Shown: positions 8,348-20,433, numbered from the stretch's first letter. The stretch is 64,000 bases of DNA from Corynebacterium sp. (GCF_030532325.1 NZ_JAUNLS010000001.1:87611-151610); one strand, 5' to 3'. Notes: generated by a model not told the origin, from the letters alone. A program made the numbers and translations.

Positions 8348-9882
8348 GCGGGCTCCTTTCCAAACATGGCGCGCGCGTCACCCGCGGTGACCACCGAGCC
8401 GGTAATGATGATGCCCGAGCCGGACTGCACCTCAGCATCCTCTGCCAAAGCCACGGCCTGCGCATAGGCGCCGGGCAGATCGGGCTCGACGTGGACGCGC
8501 TCCTCGCCGAAGACCTCCCGTGCCAGCTCGGCCAGCTCGTAGGCATCGCGGGCCCGCGGGGAGGAATTCTGGGTGATGACCACCTCGCTGAGTACCGGCT
8601 CCATCGCCGTGAGGATACCCAGGGCGTCCTTATCCTCAAAAATCGAGAGCACGCCGATGAGCCGGGCGAAGTCGAAGTCGCGCTCCAAGGCAGCCGCCAG
8701 GGCACGCGCCCCGTGCGGGTTGTGGCAGGCGTCGATGAAGGTGGTGGGGCTGGTGCGCACGCGCTCCAGGCGGCCAGGGCTCATAGCCTGCGCGAAGCCA
8801 TTGCGCACGGAGGCCACGTCCAGCGGGTGGCCGGCGGAGGCACCAAAGAAGGCCTCCACCGCGGCCAGCGCCACCGCAGCGTTCTTGGCCTGGTGCTCGC
8901 CGTGCAGGGGCAGGAAGATCTCCTCGTAGAGGCCCCCCAGGCCCTGGATGCTCAGCTGCTGGCCGCCCACGGCAATGCGGGACTCCAGCGCGGCAAACTC
9001 CGCGCCTGCGCGCGCCACGCCCGCGCCGACGTCGACGGTGCGCTGCAGCACCACCTGCATGGCCTCCGGCTCCTGCTCGGCGATGATCGCGATGTTCTCG
9101 CGTGGGGAGACTACGTCGTCCTCGTCGACCTCGCGGGCCTTGATGATGCCCGCCTTTTCACCGGCGATCTCCTGCAGGGTATCGCCCAGGTAGTCCATGT
9201 GATCCATGCCGATGGGCATGACCACCGCGACCTCCGCGTTGACCACGTTGGTGGCGTCCCACGTGCCGCCCAGGCCGACTTCCACCACGGCGACGTCCAC
9301 GGGGGCGTCGGCAAACGCGGCGTAGGAAATACCCACCAGCACCTCGAAGGTGGACATGGGGATCTCGCTGTTCGCGTCCACCATCTCCACGTAGGGTTTG
9401 ATCTCCTCCCAGATGCGCACGAAGTCGCGCGGGTGGATGGGCCTGCCGTCGATGCCGATGCGCTCGGTGATGGACTGCAGGTGCGGGCTAGTCAACAAGC
9501 CCACGCGGCGGTGGAAGGAACGCAGCAGGGAGTCGATCATGCGCGCCGTGGAGGACTTGCCGTTGGTGCCGGCGACCTGGATGACGCGGAAGGACTTCTC
9601 CGGGTGGCCCAGCAGATCCATGAGCATCTCGATGCGCTCCAGGCTCGGGGCGATGATGGTCTCCGGGGCGCGGGCGAAAAGCTCCTCCTGCGTCTTGAGC
9701 AGCGCAGCCTGCTCTTCGGCGCTTACCTCGAGCGGGGCCGCCTCCGAGTACTCCGAGTCCGCACCCATGCCCAGGTTGAGCGTAAGCCCGGACTCGGTGA
9801 TCTCCACCGGGCCGCCGTCGGTGCCCTCCTTGAGAGCGTCGACGATCTCAAAGTCCTCGCTGCCGTTTGCCTGCTCAGCCAC
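8344..9882 (-). CDS. folC: Folylpolyglutamate synthase / dihydrofolate synthase
   Basis: Mur-ligase-family enzyme adding glutamate to (dihydro)folate; cytosolic, 512 aa. The ATP loop VAGTNGKSSTARMIDSLL and the later DVAVVEVGLGGTWDATNVV and IDACHNPHGARAL segments are typical. Compared with common FolC (~430 aa) it carries about 60 extra N-terminal residues rich in acid. The GTG at 9882 overlaps the valS stop by one base; an internal start cannot be excluded, since the first conserved residues lie past position 55. Confidence 0.93.
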   Translation of the reverse strand: MAEQANGSEDFEIVDALKEGTDGGPVEITESGLTLNLGMGADSEYSEAAPLEVSAEEQAALLKTQEELFARAPETIIAPSLERIEMLMDLLGHPEKSFRVIQVAGTNGKSSTARMIDSLLRSFHRRVGLLTSPHLQSITERIGIDGRPIHPRDFVRIWEEIKPYVEMVDANSEIPMSTFEVLVGISYAAFADAPVDVAVVEVGLGGTWDATNVVNAEVAVVMPIGMDHMDYLGDTLQEIAGEKAGIIKAREVDEDDVVSPRENIAIIAEQEPEAMQVVLQRTVDVGAGVARAGAEFAALESRIAVGGQQLSIQGLGGLYEEIFLPLHGEHQAKNAAVALAAVEAFFGASAGHPLDVASVRNGFAQAMSPGRLERVRTSPTTFIDACHNPHGARALAAALERDFDFARLIGVLSIFEDKDALGILTAMEPVLSEVVITQNSSPRARDAYELAELAREVFGEERVHVEPDLPGAYAQAVALAEDAEVQSGSGIIITGSVVTAGDARAMFGKEPA

Positions 9883-12620
9883 TACTTCAGCGCCTCCAGG
9901 CGGCCGGTGATGCGCTCGACCTCTTGCTGCGCCACTGCCTGGCGCGTACGGATCTTCTCCACCACGGCCTCCGGGGCCTTGGAAAGGAAGGCCTCGTTGC
10001 CCAGCTTCTTGGTGGTGCCCTCGAGCTCCTTGGTGGCCTTGGCCAGGTCCTTTTCCAAGCGCTTGCGCTCGGCGGCGATGTCCACCGCGCCCGAGGTATC
10101 CAACGCCACCTCCACGGTGCCCTGGCTCAGGCGCACCTCGATGCTTGCCGACGCCGTGAAGTCCTCACCCGGGGCCTCAATATTGGCCAGGTTGCGCACC
10201 AGGTTCTCCTGGTCAGCCAGATCCACCGCGGCGAAGTCCACGCGGCCCGGGACCTTCTGGGAGGGCTTCACGCCCTGGTCGGAGCGGAAGCGGCGCAGCT
10301 CGGTGACGAGCTTGTCCGCGTCCGAGATTCGGCGGGCAGCCACGGTATCGGCCTCGACGCCGCCGTTGGTATCGGCAGCCGTGGGCCACGGCTGGGTGAC
10401 GATGCTCTCCTGGCCGGTCAGTGCCTTCCACAGCACCTCGGTGACGAAGGGCATCGTCGGGTGCAGCAGGCGCAGCACGACGTCGAGCACGCGGCCCAGC
10501 ACGATCTGGGTGACGCGGCCGGCGGCCAGCTCCTGCTCGGAGGCGGCGTCGGCGTCGCGCGGGATCTGAGTCTTGGCAATCTCCAGGTACCAGTCACACA
10601 GCTCATCCCAGATGAAGTGGTAGAGCAGCTCGGATGCCTTGGAGAACTGGTAGCGGTCGAGGTAGTCGTCGTAGGCCACGCGGACCTCCTCGGCGCGGTC
10701 GAGGATCCAGCGGTCGGCGTCGGAAAGCTCCGCGCGCTCCGGCAGATCCGCCACGCCCGCGCCGTTCATGAGGGCGAACTTGGTGGCGTTGAAGAGCTTG
10801 GTGGCAAAGTTGCGCGCCGAGGCGGCGGCGTCGGATCCCAGCGGCAGATCCACGCCCGGGTTAGCGCCGCGGGCCAAGGTAAAACGCAGGGCGTCCGCGC
10901 CGTAATCGCGCACCCAGTCCATCGGGTCGATGCCGTTGCCCAGGGACTTCGACATCTTGCGGCCCTGCTCGTCGCGCACCAGGCCGTGCAGGTAAATATC
11001 CGTGAATGGAATCTGCGGGCGGCCCTCCGGGCCCTCGCCGAGCAGCTCCGGGGTGTGCGTGGCGGCAAAGGTGCCAAACATCATCATGCGCGCGACCCAG
11101 AAGAAGAGGATGTCATAGCCGGTCACCAGCACGTTGGTGGGATAGAACTTCTCCAGCTCCGGGGTCTTCTCTGGCCAGCCCATCGTGGAGAAGGGCCACA
11201 GCGCGGAGGAGAACCAGGTATCCAGCACGTCCGGATCCTGCTCGTAGCCTGCCGGCGGCTCCTCGTCCGGGCCCACGCAGACGATGTCGCGGGTGCCGTC
11301 CTCCTGCTCGGGGCCGTACCAGATCGGGATGCGGTGGCCCCACCACAGCTGGCGCGAGATGCACCAATCGTGCATGTCGTCGACCCACTCGAAGTAGCGC
11401 GGCTCCTGGGAGGCCGGGTGGATGGTGACGTCGCCTTCGCGGACGGCCTCGCCAGCCATGCGGGCCAGCTCCTCCACCTTGACAAACCACTGCAGGGACA
11501 GACGCGGCTCGATGGCCTCGCCGGAGCGCTCCGAGTGGCCCACGGAGTGGACGTAGGGGCGGATCTCCTTGACAATGCGGCCCTGCTCGCGCAGCGCCTC
11601 GCGGATCTCCACGCGAGCCTCCTCGCGGGTCAGGCCGTCGAAGCGGGTGCCCGTGTTGGCGATGTGCCCGGTGGTGTCCATGATGGTGGGCATCTCCAGG
11701 TTGTGGCGGGTGCCCATGGCGTAGTCGTTGGGATCGTGGGCCGGGGTGATCTTCACCGCTCCGGTGCCGAACTCCATGTCCACGTAGTCATCGGCGATGA
11801 CCTTGAGCGTGAGATCATCGCGGAAGGGGTGCGGGAACTCCATGCCCACAAGATCCTTGTAACGCTCGTCCTCGGGGTGGACGGCAATGGCGACGTCGCC
11901 CAGCATGGTCTCCACACGGGTGGTGGCCACGATAAGGTGCGGCTCGTCGTCCTTGAGGGAGCCGTAGCGGATGGAGACCAGCTCGCCTTCGACGTCCTTG
12001 TACACCACCTCGATGTCGGAGACGGCGGTCTCCAGCACCGGCGACCAGTTGACCAGGCGGTTGGCCTGGTAGATCATGCCTTCGTCATAGAGCATCTTGA
12101 AGATGGTCTGCACGGCACGGGACAGGCCTTCGTCCAGAGTGAAGCGCTCGCGGGACCAATCCACGGAGTCGCCGATGGCGCGCATCTGCTTCTGGATGGT
12201 GCCGCCGTACTCTTCCTTCCACTCCCAGACCTTGGCGATGAAATCCTCGCGCTCGTAGTCCCAGCGGGACTTGCCCTCGGTCTCCTTGAGCTTGGCCTCC
12301 ACCTTGGTCTGGGTGGCAATGCCGGCGTGGTCCGCGCCCGGCAGCCACAGCGCCTCGAAGCCCTGCATGCGCTTGCGGCGGATGGTGGCGTCCATGAGCG
12401 TGTGGTCCAGGGCGTGGCCCATGTGCAGCTGGCCGGTGACGTTCGGCGGCGGCAGCACGATCGAATACGCGGGCTTGGTGGAACTGGGATCCGCCTTGAA
12501 GTAGCCGGCCTTGACCCAGCCCTCGTACAGATCCTTTTCCACCGCCTGCGGCTCCCAGGATTTCGGGAGCGCATCCGCGCGGTTGGTGCCTACCAGTTGC
12601 TCATTCTTCTGCTCAGTCAC
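9882..12620 (-). CDS. valS: Valyl-tRNA synthetase
   Basis: Class I synthetase charging tRNA-Val, 912 aa. Motifs are the HIGH-type HMGH in [15 protein letters not shown], the KMSKSLGN loop at ~540, the editing domain between them, and a C-terminal coiled-coil arm ([20 protein letters not shown]). GTG start at 12620. Transcribed with folC; stop and next start overlap. Confidence 0.97.
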   Translation of the reverse strand: MTEQKNEQLVGTNRADALPKSWEPQAVEKDLYEGWVKAGYFKADPSSTKPAYSIVLPPPNVTGQLHMGHALDHTLMDATIRRKRMQGFEALWLPGADHAGIATQTKVEAKLKETEGKSRWDYEREDFIAKVWEWKEEYGGTIQKQMRAIGDSVDWSRERFTLDEGLSRAVQTIFKMLYDEGMIYQANRLVNWSPVLETAVSDIEVVYKDVEGELVSIRYGSLKDDEPHLIVATTRVETMLGDVAIAVHPEDERYKDLVGMEFPHPFRDDLTLKVIADDYVDMEFGTGAVKITPAHDPNDYAMGTRHNLEMPTIMDTTGHIANTGTRFDGLTREEARVEIREALREQGRIVKEIRPYVHSVGHSERSGEAIEPRLSLQWFVKVEELARMAGEAVREGDVTIHPASQEPRYFEWVDDMHDWCISRQLWWGHRIPIWYGPEQEDGTRDIVCVGPDEEPPAGYEQDPDVLDTWFSSALWPFSTMGWPEKTPELEKFYPTNVLVTGYDILFFWVARMMMFGTFAATHTPELLGEGPEGRPQIPFTDIYLHGLVRDEQGRKMSKSLGNGIDPMDWVRDYGADALRFTLARGANPGVDLPLGSDAAASARNFATKLFNATKFALMNGAGVADLPERAELSDADRWILDRAEEVRVAYDDYLDRYQFSKASELLYHFIWDELCDWYLEIAKTQIPRDADAASEQELAAGRVTQIVLGRVLDVVLRLLHPTMPFVTEVLWKALTGQESIVTQPWPTAADTNGGVEADTVAARRISDADKLVTELRRFRSDQGVKPSQKVPGRVDFAAVDLADQENLVRNLANIEAPGEDFTASASIEVRLSQGTVEVALDTSGAVDIAAERKRLEKDLAKATKELEGTTKKLGNEAFLSKAPEAVVEKIRTRQAVAQQEVERITGRLEALK

Positions 12621-12668
12621 CCGTCCAACTCTACCTTGTGAGTCAACTGAGCTTGAATGCCGATCCGG

Positions 12669-13670
<1,002 letters not shown>

Positions 13671-13898
13671 TCACCACCACCGTAGTCCCGCGCGCTCCGC
13701 CCGCGCCGCCGCTACTCCCCTCTTTCGGAGGAGATGGGGCTAGTAATCCCACGCTTTTTACCCCCGGATCCCATGCTTTTCTTCACTATATGTACACAAG
13801 CTCTTCTCCTGAGCCCCTTTTTCGGCATAGTAGATAAAGACAACGTGGGGTTTGAGAACAAGAACGAGAACCAGCAAAAGAACGAGGACGTAGAAGAC

Positions 13899-14669
13899 AT
13901 GACCACTGATGCCACTGCTTCTGAGCTTTACGGGGCTGCCGCGGCAGACTCCGGATCGGTGGAGCATGTCATCGATATCGCTATCCAGGAATTTTCGCAG
14001 CACGGCTTCGCCGAAACCAAGCTGGACGCTATCTCCCGGCTCTCCGGCATGTCCAAGCGCATGATCCACTACCACTTCAGCGATAAGAAGGGCCTCTATC
14101 AGCAGGCGCTGACCGTTGCCGCCACGCGCCTCACCCCGCCGGAAGGCACGCTGACCATCGATTCCGCCGTCCCCGTGGAGGGTGTGCGTACCTTAGTGGA
14201 CTGGGTCTACCAGCAGCACGTGGAGCACCCCGAGGCCATCCGCATGCTCACCATGGAGTCCGCCCACGAGGTGCTCGACTCCCCGCATCCGCTTATCGAC
14301 GTCTCCGAGATCTCCCTGCACCTGGACAAGCTACTCATGCTGGGCCAGGACTCCGGCGCCTTCCGCCCGGGCATTTCCGCCAACGATATCTTCACGCTGA
14401 TCTCCTCGCTGTCGACCTACCGCGTGACCAATCACGCGATGATGGTCAACCTGCTGGACATCGACATGCAGTCCCCCACCAACACCGAGGGCATGCACCG
14501 CATGGTGGTGGATACCGTCCTGGCCTTCCTCACCGCCAACATTCCGGACACGGGCCACCAGGCCTACCTCACGCAAAACGAGGCCGACCTCGGCAATGAG
14601 GCGACCCCGCAAAACATTTACTCGCCGGAGGAGGCCGATGGCGAGGCCTCCTCCGGGCTCTACGACTAA
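13899..14669 (+). CDS. TetR/AcrR-family transcriptional regulator
   Basis: DNA-binding repressor-type protein of 256 aa. The N-terminal HTH is clear ([20 protein letters not shown]...[21 protein letters not shown]), with a divergent ligand domain after it. I place the start at the ATG of [10 protein letters not shown] (13899), preceded by GAGGACG; a GTG at 13845 is an alternative and has a TAGATA-like -10 just before it. It converges with clpX: TAA and the opposing TAG overlap within four bases (14666-14669). A TetR gene next to mdh is conserved in corynebacteria; its target is unknown. Confidence 0.88.
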   Translation: MTTDATASELYGAAAADSGSVEHVIDIAIQEFSQHGFAETKLDAISRLSGMSKRMIHYHFSDKKGLYQQALTVAATRLTPPEGTLTIDSAVPVEGVRTLVDWVYQQHVEHPEAIRMLTMESAHEVLDSPHPLIDVSEISLHLDKLLMLGQDSGAFRPGISANDIFTLISSLSTYRVTNHAMMVNLLDIDMQSPTNTEGMHRMVVDTVLAFLTANIPDTGHQAYLTQNEADLGNEATPQNIYSPEEADGEASSGLYD

Positions 14670-15961
14670 GCAGATTCCTTGGCTTCGTCGGAGTAGATGA
14701 ACTCCGGCTCCTCCTCACCACGCACGCAGGCGGCGGTGATCCGCACGCTGGAGATGTCCTCCCGGTCCGGCAGCTCGTACATCACCGGGACCAGCAGCTC
14801 CTCCATGATGGCGCGCAGGCCACGTGCACCCGTCTTGCGCTCCAAGGCAAGCTCCGCGATGGCTCCCAGGGCGTCCTCGTCGAAGTCCAGGCGCGCGCCG
14901 TCCATCTCGAAGAGGCGCTGGTACTGCTTGGCCAACGAGTTCTTCGGCTCCGTGAGCACCTTGATGAGGGACTCGCGGTCCAGGTTCTCCACCGTGGCCA
15001 CCACGGGCAGGCGGCCGATGAACTCCGGGATGAGGCCGAACTTCACAAGATCCTCCGGACGGACCTGGGAGAAGATATCGGCGGATTCCTCCTCGTCCTT
15101 GGTGGTCAGCTTGGCGCCAAAGCCCACGCCCTTCTTGCCCACGCGCTCCGCAATCACCTTGTCCAGGCCCGCGAAAGCGCCGGCGACGATGAAGAGGATG
15201 TTGGTGGTATCGAGCTGGATGAACTCCTGGTTTGGGTGCTTGCGCCCGCCCTGCGGCGGGATAGCCGCCACGGTGCCCTCCAGGATCTTCAGCAGCGCTT
15301 GCTGCACGCCCTCACCGGAGACGTCGCGGGTGATAGAGGGGTTCTCCGACTTGCGGGAAATCTTGTCCACCTCGTCAACGTAGATGATGCCGCGCTGGGC
15401 GCGCTCGACGTCGAAGTCCGCAGCGTGCAACAGCTTGAGCAGGATGTTCTCCACGTCCTCGCCCACGTAGCCGGCCTCGGTGAGGCTGGTGGCATCCGCG
15501 ATGGCAAAGGGGACGTCGAGCATGCGCGCCAAGGTCTGCGCCAGGTAGGTCTTGCCGGAGCCAGTGGGACCCAGCATGAGGATGTTGGACTTGGCAATCT
15601 CTACGTCCTCGTCCTCGGCCTTCTTGCGGCGCGAGTCCAGGCCTGCGGCCTCCTCCGCCTTGATGCGCTTGTAGTGGTTGTACACCGCCACAGAGAGCAC
15701 GCGCTTGGCCTGATCCTGGCCAATGACGTACTTATCCAGAAAGGCAGAGATCTCCGAGGGCCGCGGCAGGCGGACGCTCTTCTCCCCTTCCTCGGCGGCC
15801 TGGGCCTGGCCGAGCTCTTCTTCGATGATCTCGTTGCACAGCTCGATGCACTCATCGCAGATGTAGACGCCGCCGCCGGCGATGAGCTTTTTCACCTGCT
15901 TCTGGCTCTTGCCACAGAAGGAACATTTCAGCAGGTCAGCGCTTTCTTGCATACGTGCCAT
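14666..15961 (-). CDS. clpX: ATP-dependent Clp protease ATPase subunit ClpX
   Basis: AAA+ unfoldase that feeds substrates to ClpP, 431 aa. N-terminal C4 zinc domain ([10 protein letters not shown]...[10 protein letters not shown]), Walker A GPTGSGKT, the GYVG pore loop ([11 protein letters not shown]), Walker [10 protein letters not shown], and the ClpP-docking VGFGA loop. ATG at 15961 has only a weak ribosome site; a second ATG lies three codons in. It is separated from clpP2 by 250 bp, so it is probably transcribed separately. Confidence 0.97.
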   Translation of the reverse strand: MARMQESADLLKCSFCGKSQKQVKKLIAGGGVYICDECIELCNEIIEEELGQAQAAEEGEKSVRLPRPSEISAFLDKYVIGQDQAKRVLSVAVYNHYKRIKAEEAAGLDSRRKKAEDEDVEIAKSNILMLGPTGSGKTYLAQTLARMLDVPFAIADATSLTEAGYVGEDVENILLKLLHAADFDVERAQRGIIYVDEVDKISRKSENPSITRDVSGEGVQQALLKILEGTVAAIPPQGGRKHPNQEFIQLDTTNILFIVAGAFAGLDKVIAERVGKKGVGFGAKLTTKDEEESADIFSQVRPEDLVKFGLIPEFIGRLPVVATVENLDRESLIKVLTEPKNSLAKQYQRLFEMDGARLDFDEDALGAIAELALERKTGARGLRAIMEELLVPVMYELPDREDISSVRITAACVRGEEEPEFIYSDEAKESA

Positions 15962-16120
15962 GAAGGTCTTTCAACTCGCTTCTCTTGGGTGGCGCGGGCG
16001 CTCATTGCACCAGCGCCGAGGGACTCATTCCACCTTAGTAAATCAACCAGACGCGAGGCCGATTCATTCCCCGCGCGCCGCCTGGCATCCATCCGGCGGA
16101 AGCACGGTGGGATCTGTGAC

Positions 16121-16172
16121 TGGAAAGCATAACACCCCGCCGAGGCCGGGAAAATACCCAGCTAGCGGGGTG
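16121..16172 (-). terminator. Terminator after clpP2
   Basis: CACCCCGC (16133-16140) and GCGGGGTG (16165-16172) form an 8-bp stem just past the clpP2 stop; the minus-strand tail TTATGCTTT is only moderately T-rich. Confidence 0.6.
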
Positions 16173-16213
16173 AAAACTCAATGCATGCCGAGGCGATCAG
16201 CCTGGCATGGGGC

Positions 16214-16837
16214 CTACGCGTTGAGCTTGCGGTACTCGAAAACAGTATCGATCAGGCCGTAGTCCACTGCCTCCTGGGCAGTGAGAATCTTGTCACGGTC
16301 AGTATCGATGCGGATCTGCTCCGGGGTCTTGCCGGTGTGCTCCGCCAGGGTGCGCTCCATGAGGCGGCGCATGCGCTCGATCTCGTTGGCCTCGATCTCG
16401 AGGTCAGAGACCTGGCCCTGGGTGCCCTGGGTGCGCGGCTGGTGAATGAGCACGCGGGAGTTCGGCAGCGCAGCGCGCTTGCCGGGTGCGCCGGCGGCCA
16501 GCAGCACCGCGGCGGCCGAGGCCGCCTGGCCCAGGCACACGGTCTGCACGTCCGGGCGGACGTAGCGCATGGTGTCATAAATAGCCATCAGCGCGGTGAA
16601 GGAGCCACCCGGGGAGTTGATGTACATGGTGATGTCGCGGTCCGGGTCCTGGGACTCGAGCACCAAAAGCTGCGCCATGATGTCATTGGCGGAGGTGTCA
16701 TCCACCTGGGTGCCCAGGAAGATGATGCGCTCCTCGAAGAGCTTGGAGTACGGATTGGTGGTCTTAGAACCCTGGGCGTTCTGCTCAATGAACTCGGGCA
16801 GGACGTAGCGGGAATTAGGCATCTGCAGATTAGTCAT
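16214..16837 (-). CDS. clpP2: Clp protease proteolytic subunit ClpP2
   Basis: Serine protease ring subunit, 207 aa. Catalytic Ser is in GQAASAAAV, His in VLIHQPRTQG, Asp in the DTDRDK segment; the ClpP fold is complete. The N-terminus (SRYVLPEFIEQNAQGSKT) matches the actinobacterial ClpP2 type. AAGGAGA precedes the ATG. It follows clpP1 by 21 bp; actinobacterial ClpP works as a mixed ClpP1-ClpP2 tetradecamer. Confidence 0.97.
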   Translation of the reverse strand: MTNLQMPNSRYVLPEFIEQNAQGSKTTNPYSKLFEERIIFLGTQVDDTSANDIMAQLLVLESQDPDRDITMYINSPGGSFTALMAIYDTMRYVRPDVQTVCLGQAASAAAVLLAAGAPGKRAALPNSRVLIHQPRTQGTQGQVSDLEIEANEIERMRRLMERTLAEHTGKTPEQIRIDTDRDKILTAQEAVDYGLIDTVFEYRKLNA

Positions 16838-16858
16838 AGTGGTGATTCTCCTTATCCC

Positions 16859-17458
16859 CTAGTTGCTCAGCGAGCCGTGAACGGACTCAATGACGTGGTC
16901 AACGATGCCGTACTCCTTGGCCTGCTGGGCGGTGAACCAGCGGTCACGGTCGGAATCCTTGGTGATCTGCTCGAAGCTCTGGCCGGTGTGCTCAGCGATG
17001 AGCTGAGCCATCTCCACCTTGGTCTGCGCAAACTGCTCGGCCTGGATGGCGATGTCCGCAGCGGTGCCGCCCACGCCAGCGGAAGGCTGGTGCATCATGA
17101 TCCGAGCGTGCGGCAGGGCGTAGCGCTTGCCCTTGGTGCCACCGGAGAGCAGGAACTGGCCCATCGACGCCGCCAAGCCCATGCCGTAGGTGGCGATGTC
17201 ACACGGCGAGTACTTCATGGTGTCATAAATAGCCATGCCCGCGGTGACGGAACCACCCGGGGAGTTGATGTACAGCGAGATATCGCGGGTCGGATCCTCA
17301 GCCGACAGCAGCAAAATCTGGGCGCACAGCTTGTTCGCAATCTCATCGTCGACCTGGGTGCCCAGGAAAATGATGCGCTCGCGCAGCAGGCGCTCGTAGA
17401 CGCTATCGCCCAGGCTCATACCCGAGCCCTGCGAATTCATCTCAATGTTTCCAGACAT
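16859..17458 (-). CDS. clpP1: Clp protease proteolytic subunit ClpP1
   Basis: Partner ring subunit of ClpP2, 199 aa. Catalytic Ser in [10 protein letters not shown], His in [12 protein letters not shown], Asp in DSDRDRWF. I start at the ATG of [10 protein letters not shown] (17458) because AAGGAGA precedes it; an upstream in-frame codon at 17503 lacks this. First gene of the clpP1-clpP2 operon, with a ClgR-type operator 80 nt upstream. Confidence 0.96.
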   Translation of the reverse strand: MSGNIEMNSQGSGMSLGDSVYERLLRERIIFLGTQVDDEIANKLCAQILLLSAEDPTRDISLYINSPGGSVTAGMAIYDTMKYSPCDIATYGMGLAASMGQFLLSGGTKGKRYALPHARIMMHQPSAGVGGTAADIAIQAEQFAQTKVEMAQLIAEHTGQSFEQITKDSDRDRWFTAQQAKEYGIVDHVIESVHGSLSN

Positions 17459-17534
17459 GTAGAAAGTCTCCTTGAGGACAGTCGTTTCATCTAATGCCAC
17501 CACACTACTGAATTAACTCGGCCGCGTGGGGCGT

Positions 17535-17552
17535 GTTCGCTCTCAGCGTCTG
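17535..17552 (-). promoter_or_regulatory. Predicted ClgR operator upstream of clpP1P2
   Basis: On the minus strand the site reads CAGACGCTGAGAGCGAAC. It fits the published C. glutamicum ClgR pattern built on CGCYNANRGCG (CGC-TGAGA-GCG here), missing only the outermost W. ClgR activates clpP1P2 in corynebacteria, so the location is as expected. Confidence 0.75.
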
Positions 17553-17589
17553 CGGGAATAAATCCGCTCCCGCACGCGCGCTTGGCACG

Positions 17590-17630
17590 CAAAAGGCCCA
17601 GCCCCATGCGCATGGGAAACTGGGCCTTCA
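17590..17630 (-). terminator. Terminator of tig
   Basis: Outer arms AAGGCCCAG/CTGGGCCTT (17593-17601 and 17620-17628) enclose a second small hairpin CCCATG/CATGGG; the minus strand ends in TTTTG. Located 12 nt past the tig stop. Confidence 0.85.
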
Positions 17631-17641
17631 GTGGTGGAGGA

Positions 17642-18997
17642 TTACTCGGCGTCGTTAGCCGCGGCGTCCTCTTCCTCGATCTCGCCGAAGTACTGGTCAA
17701 CGTCGACGGCGTTGCCCTCTTCGTCCTTGACCTCGACGCGGCAGATGGCGGCGGCCAGGGCCTTGCCACGGCGCACGTCGGAGAACAGGTTGGCAATCTG
17801 ACCGTTGGACTGCAGCTGCTGCACGAACTGGTTCGGGTCCATGCCGTAGGACTGCGCGGTGAACAGGATGTGATCAGTCAGCTCCTGCTGGGAGACCTCG
17901 GGCTCTTCGACGTCGGCAACGGCGTCCAGGAAGAGCTGGGTGCGCACGGACTCCTCGGCGGCCTCGCGGGTCTCCTTGTCAAACTCCTCGCGGCTGCTGC
18001 CCTGAGCCTCGAGCAGCTGGGCCAGAGCCTTCTCATCGTGAGCCAGCTGGCCCAGGATCTGGTGCAGCTGAGCGTGAACCTGCTCGTCAACGACGGAGGT
18101 CGGCAGCTCGAAGGAGGTGCCCTCCAGGGCGGCCTTGAGAACCTCGTCGCGGATGGCGGCAGCCTGCTCGGCCTTCTTGGACTCCTCGACGCGGGTCTTG
18201 GTGTTCTCGCGCAGCTCCTCGATGGTGTCGAACTCGGAGGCCATCTGAGCGAACTCGTCATCCAGAGCCGGCAGCTTGCGCTCCTTGGTCTGCTGGACGT
18301 GAACCTTGATGGTGGCCTCCTCGCCAGCGTGCTCGCCGGACTGGATGGTGGAGGTGAACTCGTTATCCTCGCCGGTCTTCATGCCGCGCAGGGCGGTGTC
18401 GAGGCCCTTGATGAGGTCGTCGTCACCGATCTGGTAGGACATGCCCTCGTAGGAGGCCTCCTCCAGCTTGGTGCCGTCGATTTCAGCGACGATGTCGATG
18501 ATGGCGTAGTCACCGGTCTTCATCTTGCGCTTGGTGTCCTTGAGCTCACCGAAGCGGGACGCCAGATCCTCGAGTGCCTTCTCGACGTCCTCCTCCGTGG
18601 CCTCCAGGGCCGGAACGGTGACGGAGAGGGCGGAGAAGTCCGGAACCTCGATCTCAGGGCGGATGTCGACCTCGGCGGTGAACTCGACGAAGTCGTTGTC
18701 CTCGATCTTGGCAATGTCAACGTCCGGCTGGCCGATGACCTTGAGTTCGTTTTCTACGACGGCCTGCTCGTAGCGGGTCGGCAGCATGTCGTTGACAACC
18801 TGCTCGAGGATCGGGCCGCGGCCAAAGCGGGCGTCGATAAGCTGGCGGGGTGCCTTACCCTTACGGAAGCCGGGGATGGAAACCTGCTGCGCGATCGCCG
18901 CGTAGGCCTGATCGATTTCCTTGTCCAGCTCAGCGAACGGAACGTTGACGGTGAGCTTGACGCGGGTATCGCTCAGCTTGTCTACGGTGGTCTTCAC
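17642..18997 (-). CDS. tig: Trigger factor (ribosome-associated chaperone / PPIase)
   Basis: Chaperone at the ribosome exit tunnel, 451 aa. The ribosome-docking signature is present ([17 protein letters not shown]), then an FKBP-type PPIase domain (~residues 155-240) and the helical C-terminal domain, ending in an acidic tail. The GTG at 18997 ([10 protein letters not shown]) is chosen because AGGAGAG precedes it at proper spacing; extension to 19138 would run into tRNA-Pro. Confidence 0.96.
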   Translation of the reverse strand: MKTTVDKLSDTRVKLTVNVPFAELDKEIDQAYAAIAQQVSIPGFRKGKAPRQLIDARFGRGPILEQVVNDMLPTRYEQAVVENELKVIGQPDVDIAKIEDNDFVEFTAEVDIRPEIEVPDFSALSVTVPALEATEEDVEKALEDLASRFGELKDTKRKMKTGDYAIIDIVAEIDGTKLEEASYEGMSYQIGDDDLIKGLDTALRGMKTGEDNEFTSTIQSGEHAGEEATIKVHVQQTKERKLPALDDEFAQMASEFDTIEELRENTKTRVEESKKAEQAAAIRDEVLKAALEGTSFELPTSVVDEQVHAQLHQILGQLAHDEKALAQLLEAQGSSREEFDKETREAAEESVRTQLFLDAVADVEEPEVSQQELTDHILFTAQSYGMDPNQFVQQLQSNGQIANLFSDVRRGKALAAAICRVEVKDEEGNAVDVDQYFGEIEEEDAAANDAE

Positions 18998-19080
18998 GAG
19001 AAACTCTCCTGATTTTGATGATTCACAGTGTAAATAAGGGGCCTGGAAATCCTTGAAGGGCATTTCCAGACCCCCATACG

Positions 19081-19154
19081 TCGGGGCGACAGGATTTGAA
19101 CCTGCGACCCCCTGCTCCCAAAGCAGGTGCGCTACCAAGCTGCGCCACGCCCCG
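19081..19154 (-). tRNA. tRNA-Pro (UGG)
   Basis: 74-nt cloverleaf: acceptor CGGGGCG pairs with CGCCCCG, D-arm AGCTTGGTAGCGC, anticodon loop TTTGGGA between CCTGC and GCAGG giving anticodon TGG, and T-loop GGTTCAAATCC. The 3' CCA is not encoded. Confidence 0.96.
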
Positions 19155-19392
19155 TATGTTGGCCTCCATGCTGTTCGGTGTGCGCGCTATTTGGGGTTAG
19201 CGCCGCTCAGCATGGCTGCGTTGCATACTCGGGCCAGTGTACCGGCTACGCTTTCCATAGCTCAACACCGACCCCTGTAAAGCAGCATTTGCGCAGCTCA
19301 GTGCGGATAAATGAGGCCTTCTAGTCCACTGTGCGTTAAGGCCGTGTACTGCGCTTATACTGGCCGCACCCGGACGTCGCACTACGGCTTTA

Positions 19393-20226
19393 TTAGAAAT
19401 CGAAGTCAAAGTCGAAGAGACCGCCGCCATCGCCGCCGTCGCCGCCGAAGAGGCCACCGAAGAGACCGCCGTCGTCCCCTCCCATGTCGCCGCCGTCAGC
19501 ACCCATATCGCCACCGTCAGCGCCCATGTCGCCGCCATCGATGCCTTCCATGCCTTCGGCACCACCCATGTCACCGCCCCAGTCGCCGCTCTCGGCGGCC
19601 GCTGCGGAGTAGCCCACGCCAGACATGCCGGCGAACATGGCGTTAAACATCATGGAGTAGCCAACCATCCACACGCCGGTGGACAGGGCGTCCGCCCACC
19701 ACGGGCGGGAGTACCAGCCGGCGGGCACGGGGCGCCCGGCGACGACACCACCCGGGTAGTAGTTCGGGGTCTCGGCGGAGGCATAGGGCGAGGCGGTCAG
19801 GGTCTGGCCGTTGGCCTCGACGGTGCGCTTCTCCGTCACCTTGCCGGCCTGGCGCTGGCCTTCCAGCGGCGGCAGCTCGGGCCCCGGGGTCATGCCCATG
19901 ATGTCGCGGGCCGCGGCGACGTAGTGCATGCCCTCCAGGGCGGACTCGCGGGCAAGGTAAGCCTGCTTCGCGGTGGTGGCACGCGAGATGGCAGCGTTAG
20001 CAGCGGTGAAGCGCTCGGAGGCATCCGCCATAGCCTGCGTGGAGGCGGCATCGGTGCCGGAGATCTGCATGACCTGGCCGCCCAGGCGTTCTGTCCAGCG
20101 GCGGGCGTCAGCCAGGGCGTCCTCAAACTTGGTTTGCTCCAGCTGTGCTTGGCGCTTCTTATTGTTCTGCGATACCCAGAACGCGAGGCCGACGCCAGCA
20201 ATGAGACAGACAAGGACAAAGGACAT
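19393..20226 (-). CDS. Single-pass membrane protein with Gly/Asp-rich repeat tail, unknown function
   Basis: A 277-aa protein I cannot name. A hydrophobic N-terminal segment (SFVLVCLIAGVGLAFWV) is followed by a charged helical, coiled-coil-like stretch (~20-110), a proline linker, a Trp/Met-rich hydrophobic patch (~190-215), and a tail made of GGDMGAD units ending in alternating FDFDFDF. I start at the ATG at 20226 because GGAGCG precedes it; a TTG 15 codons upstream is less likely. It lies alone between two tRNA genes. Confidence 0.8.
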   Translation of the reverse strand: MSFVLVCLIAGVGLAFWVSQNNKKRQAQLEQTKFEDALADARRWTERLGGQVMQISGTDAASTQAMADASERFTAANAAISRATTAKQAYLARESALEGMHYVAAARDIMGMTPGPELPPLEGQRQAGKVTEKRTVEANGQTLTASPYASAETPNYYPGGVVAGRPVPAGWYSRPWWADALSTGVWMVGYSMMFNAMFAGMSGVGYSAAAAESGDWGGDMGGAEGMEGIDGGDMGADGGDMGADGGDMGGDDGGLFGGLFGGDGGDGGGLFDFDFDF

Positions 20227-20354
20227 GTAGATTTCGCTCCCCACAGATGGTTGATCTTCTACGGGCTTCAACGTCTCGCCCTGGAGTTTAGTTCCCGGTT
20301 TTATTTTTCGCGCGGGCGTGCGCTAAGGTAGTTCGCAAGTCCGTAGCGACGTAT

Positions 20355-20429
20355 GGGAATGTCGTATAGTGGCTAATACCTCAGCCTTCCAAGCTGAAGA
20401 CGCGGGTTCGATTCCCGTCATTCCCTCCA
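20355..20429 (+). tRNA. tRNA-Gly (UCC), CCA encoded
   Basis: Acceptor GGGAATG pairs with CATTCCC, anticodon loop CTTCCAA between TCAGC and GCTGA gives anticodon TCC, T-loop GGTTCGATTCC, discriminator T followed by an encoded CCA. Confidence 0.96.
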
Positions 20430-20433
20430 TGAA

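Noticed and set aside
8491-10569. 692-aa plus-strand frame
   Set aside because: Antisense to folC and the 3' part of valS; composition is that of a shadow frame.
9867-12641. 924-aa plus-strand frame
   Set aside because: Antisense to valS, which has complete synthetase motifs on the other strand.
19053-19280. Coding frames over the tRNA-Pro region
   Set aside because: Translation of tRNA and spacer sequence; the tig start is fixed by its AGGAGAG site.
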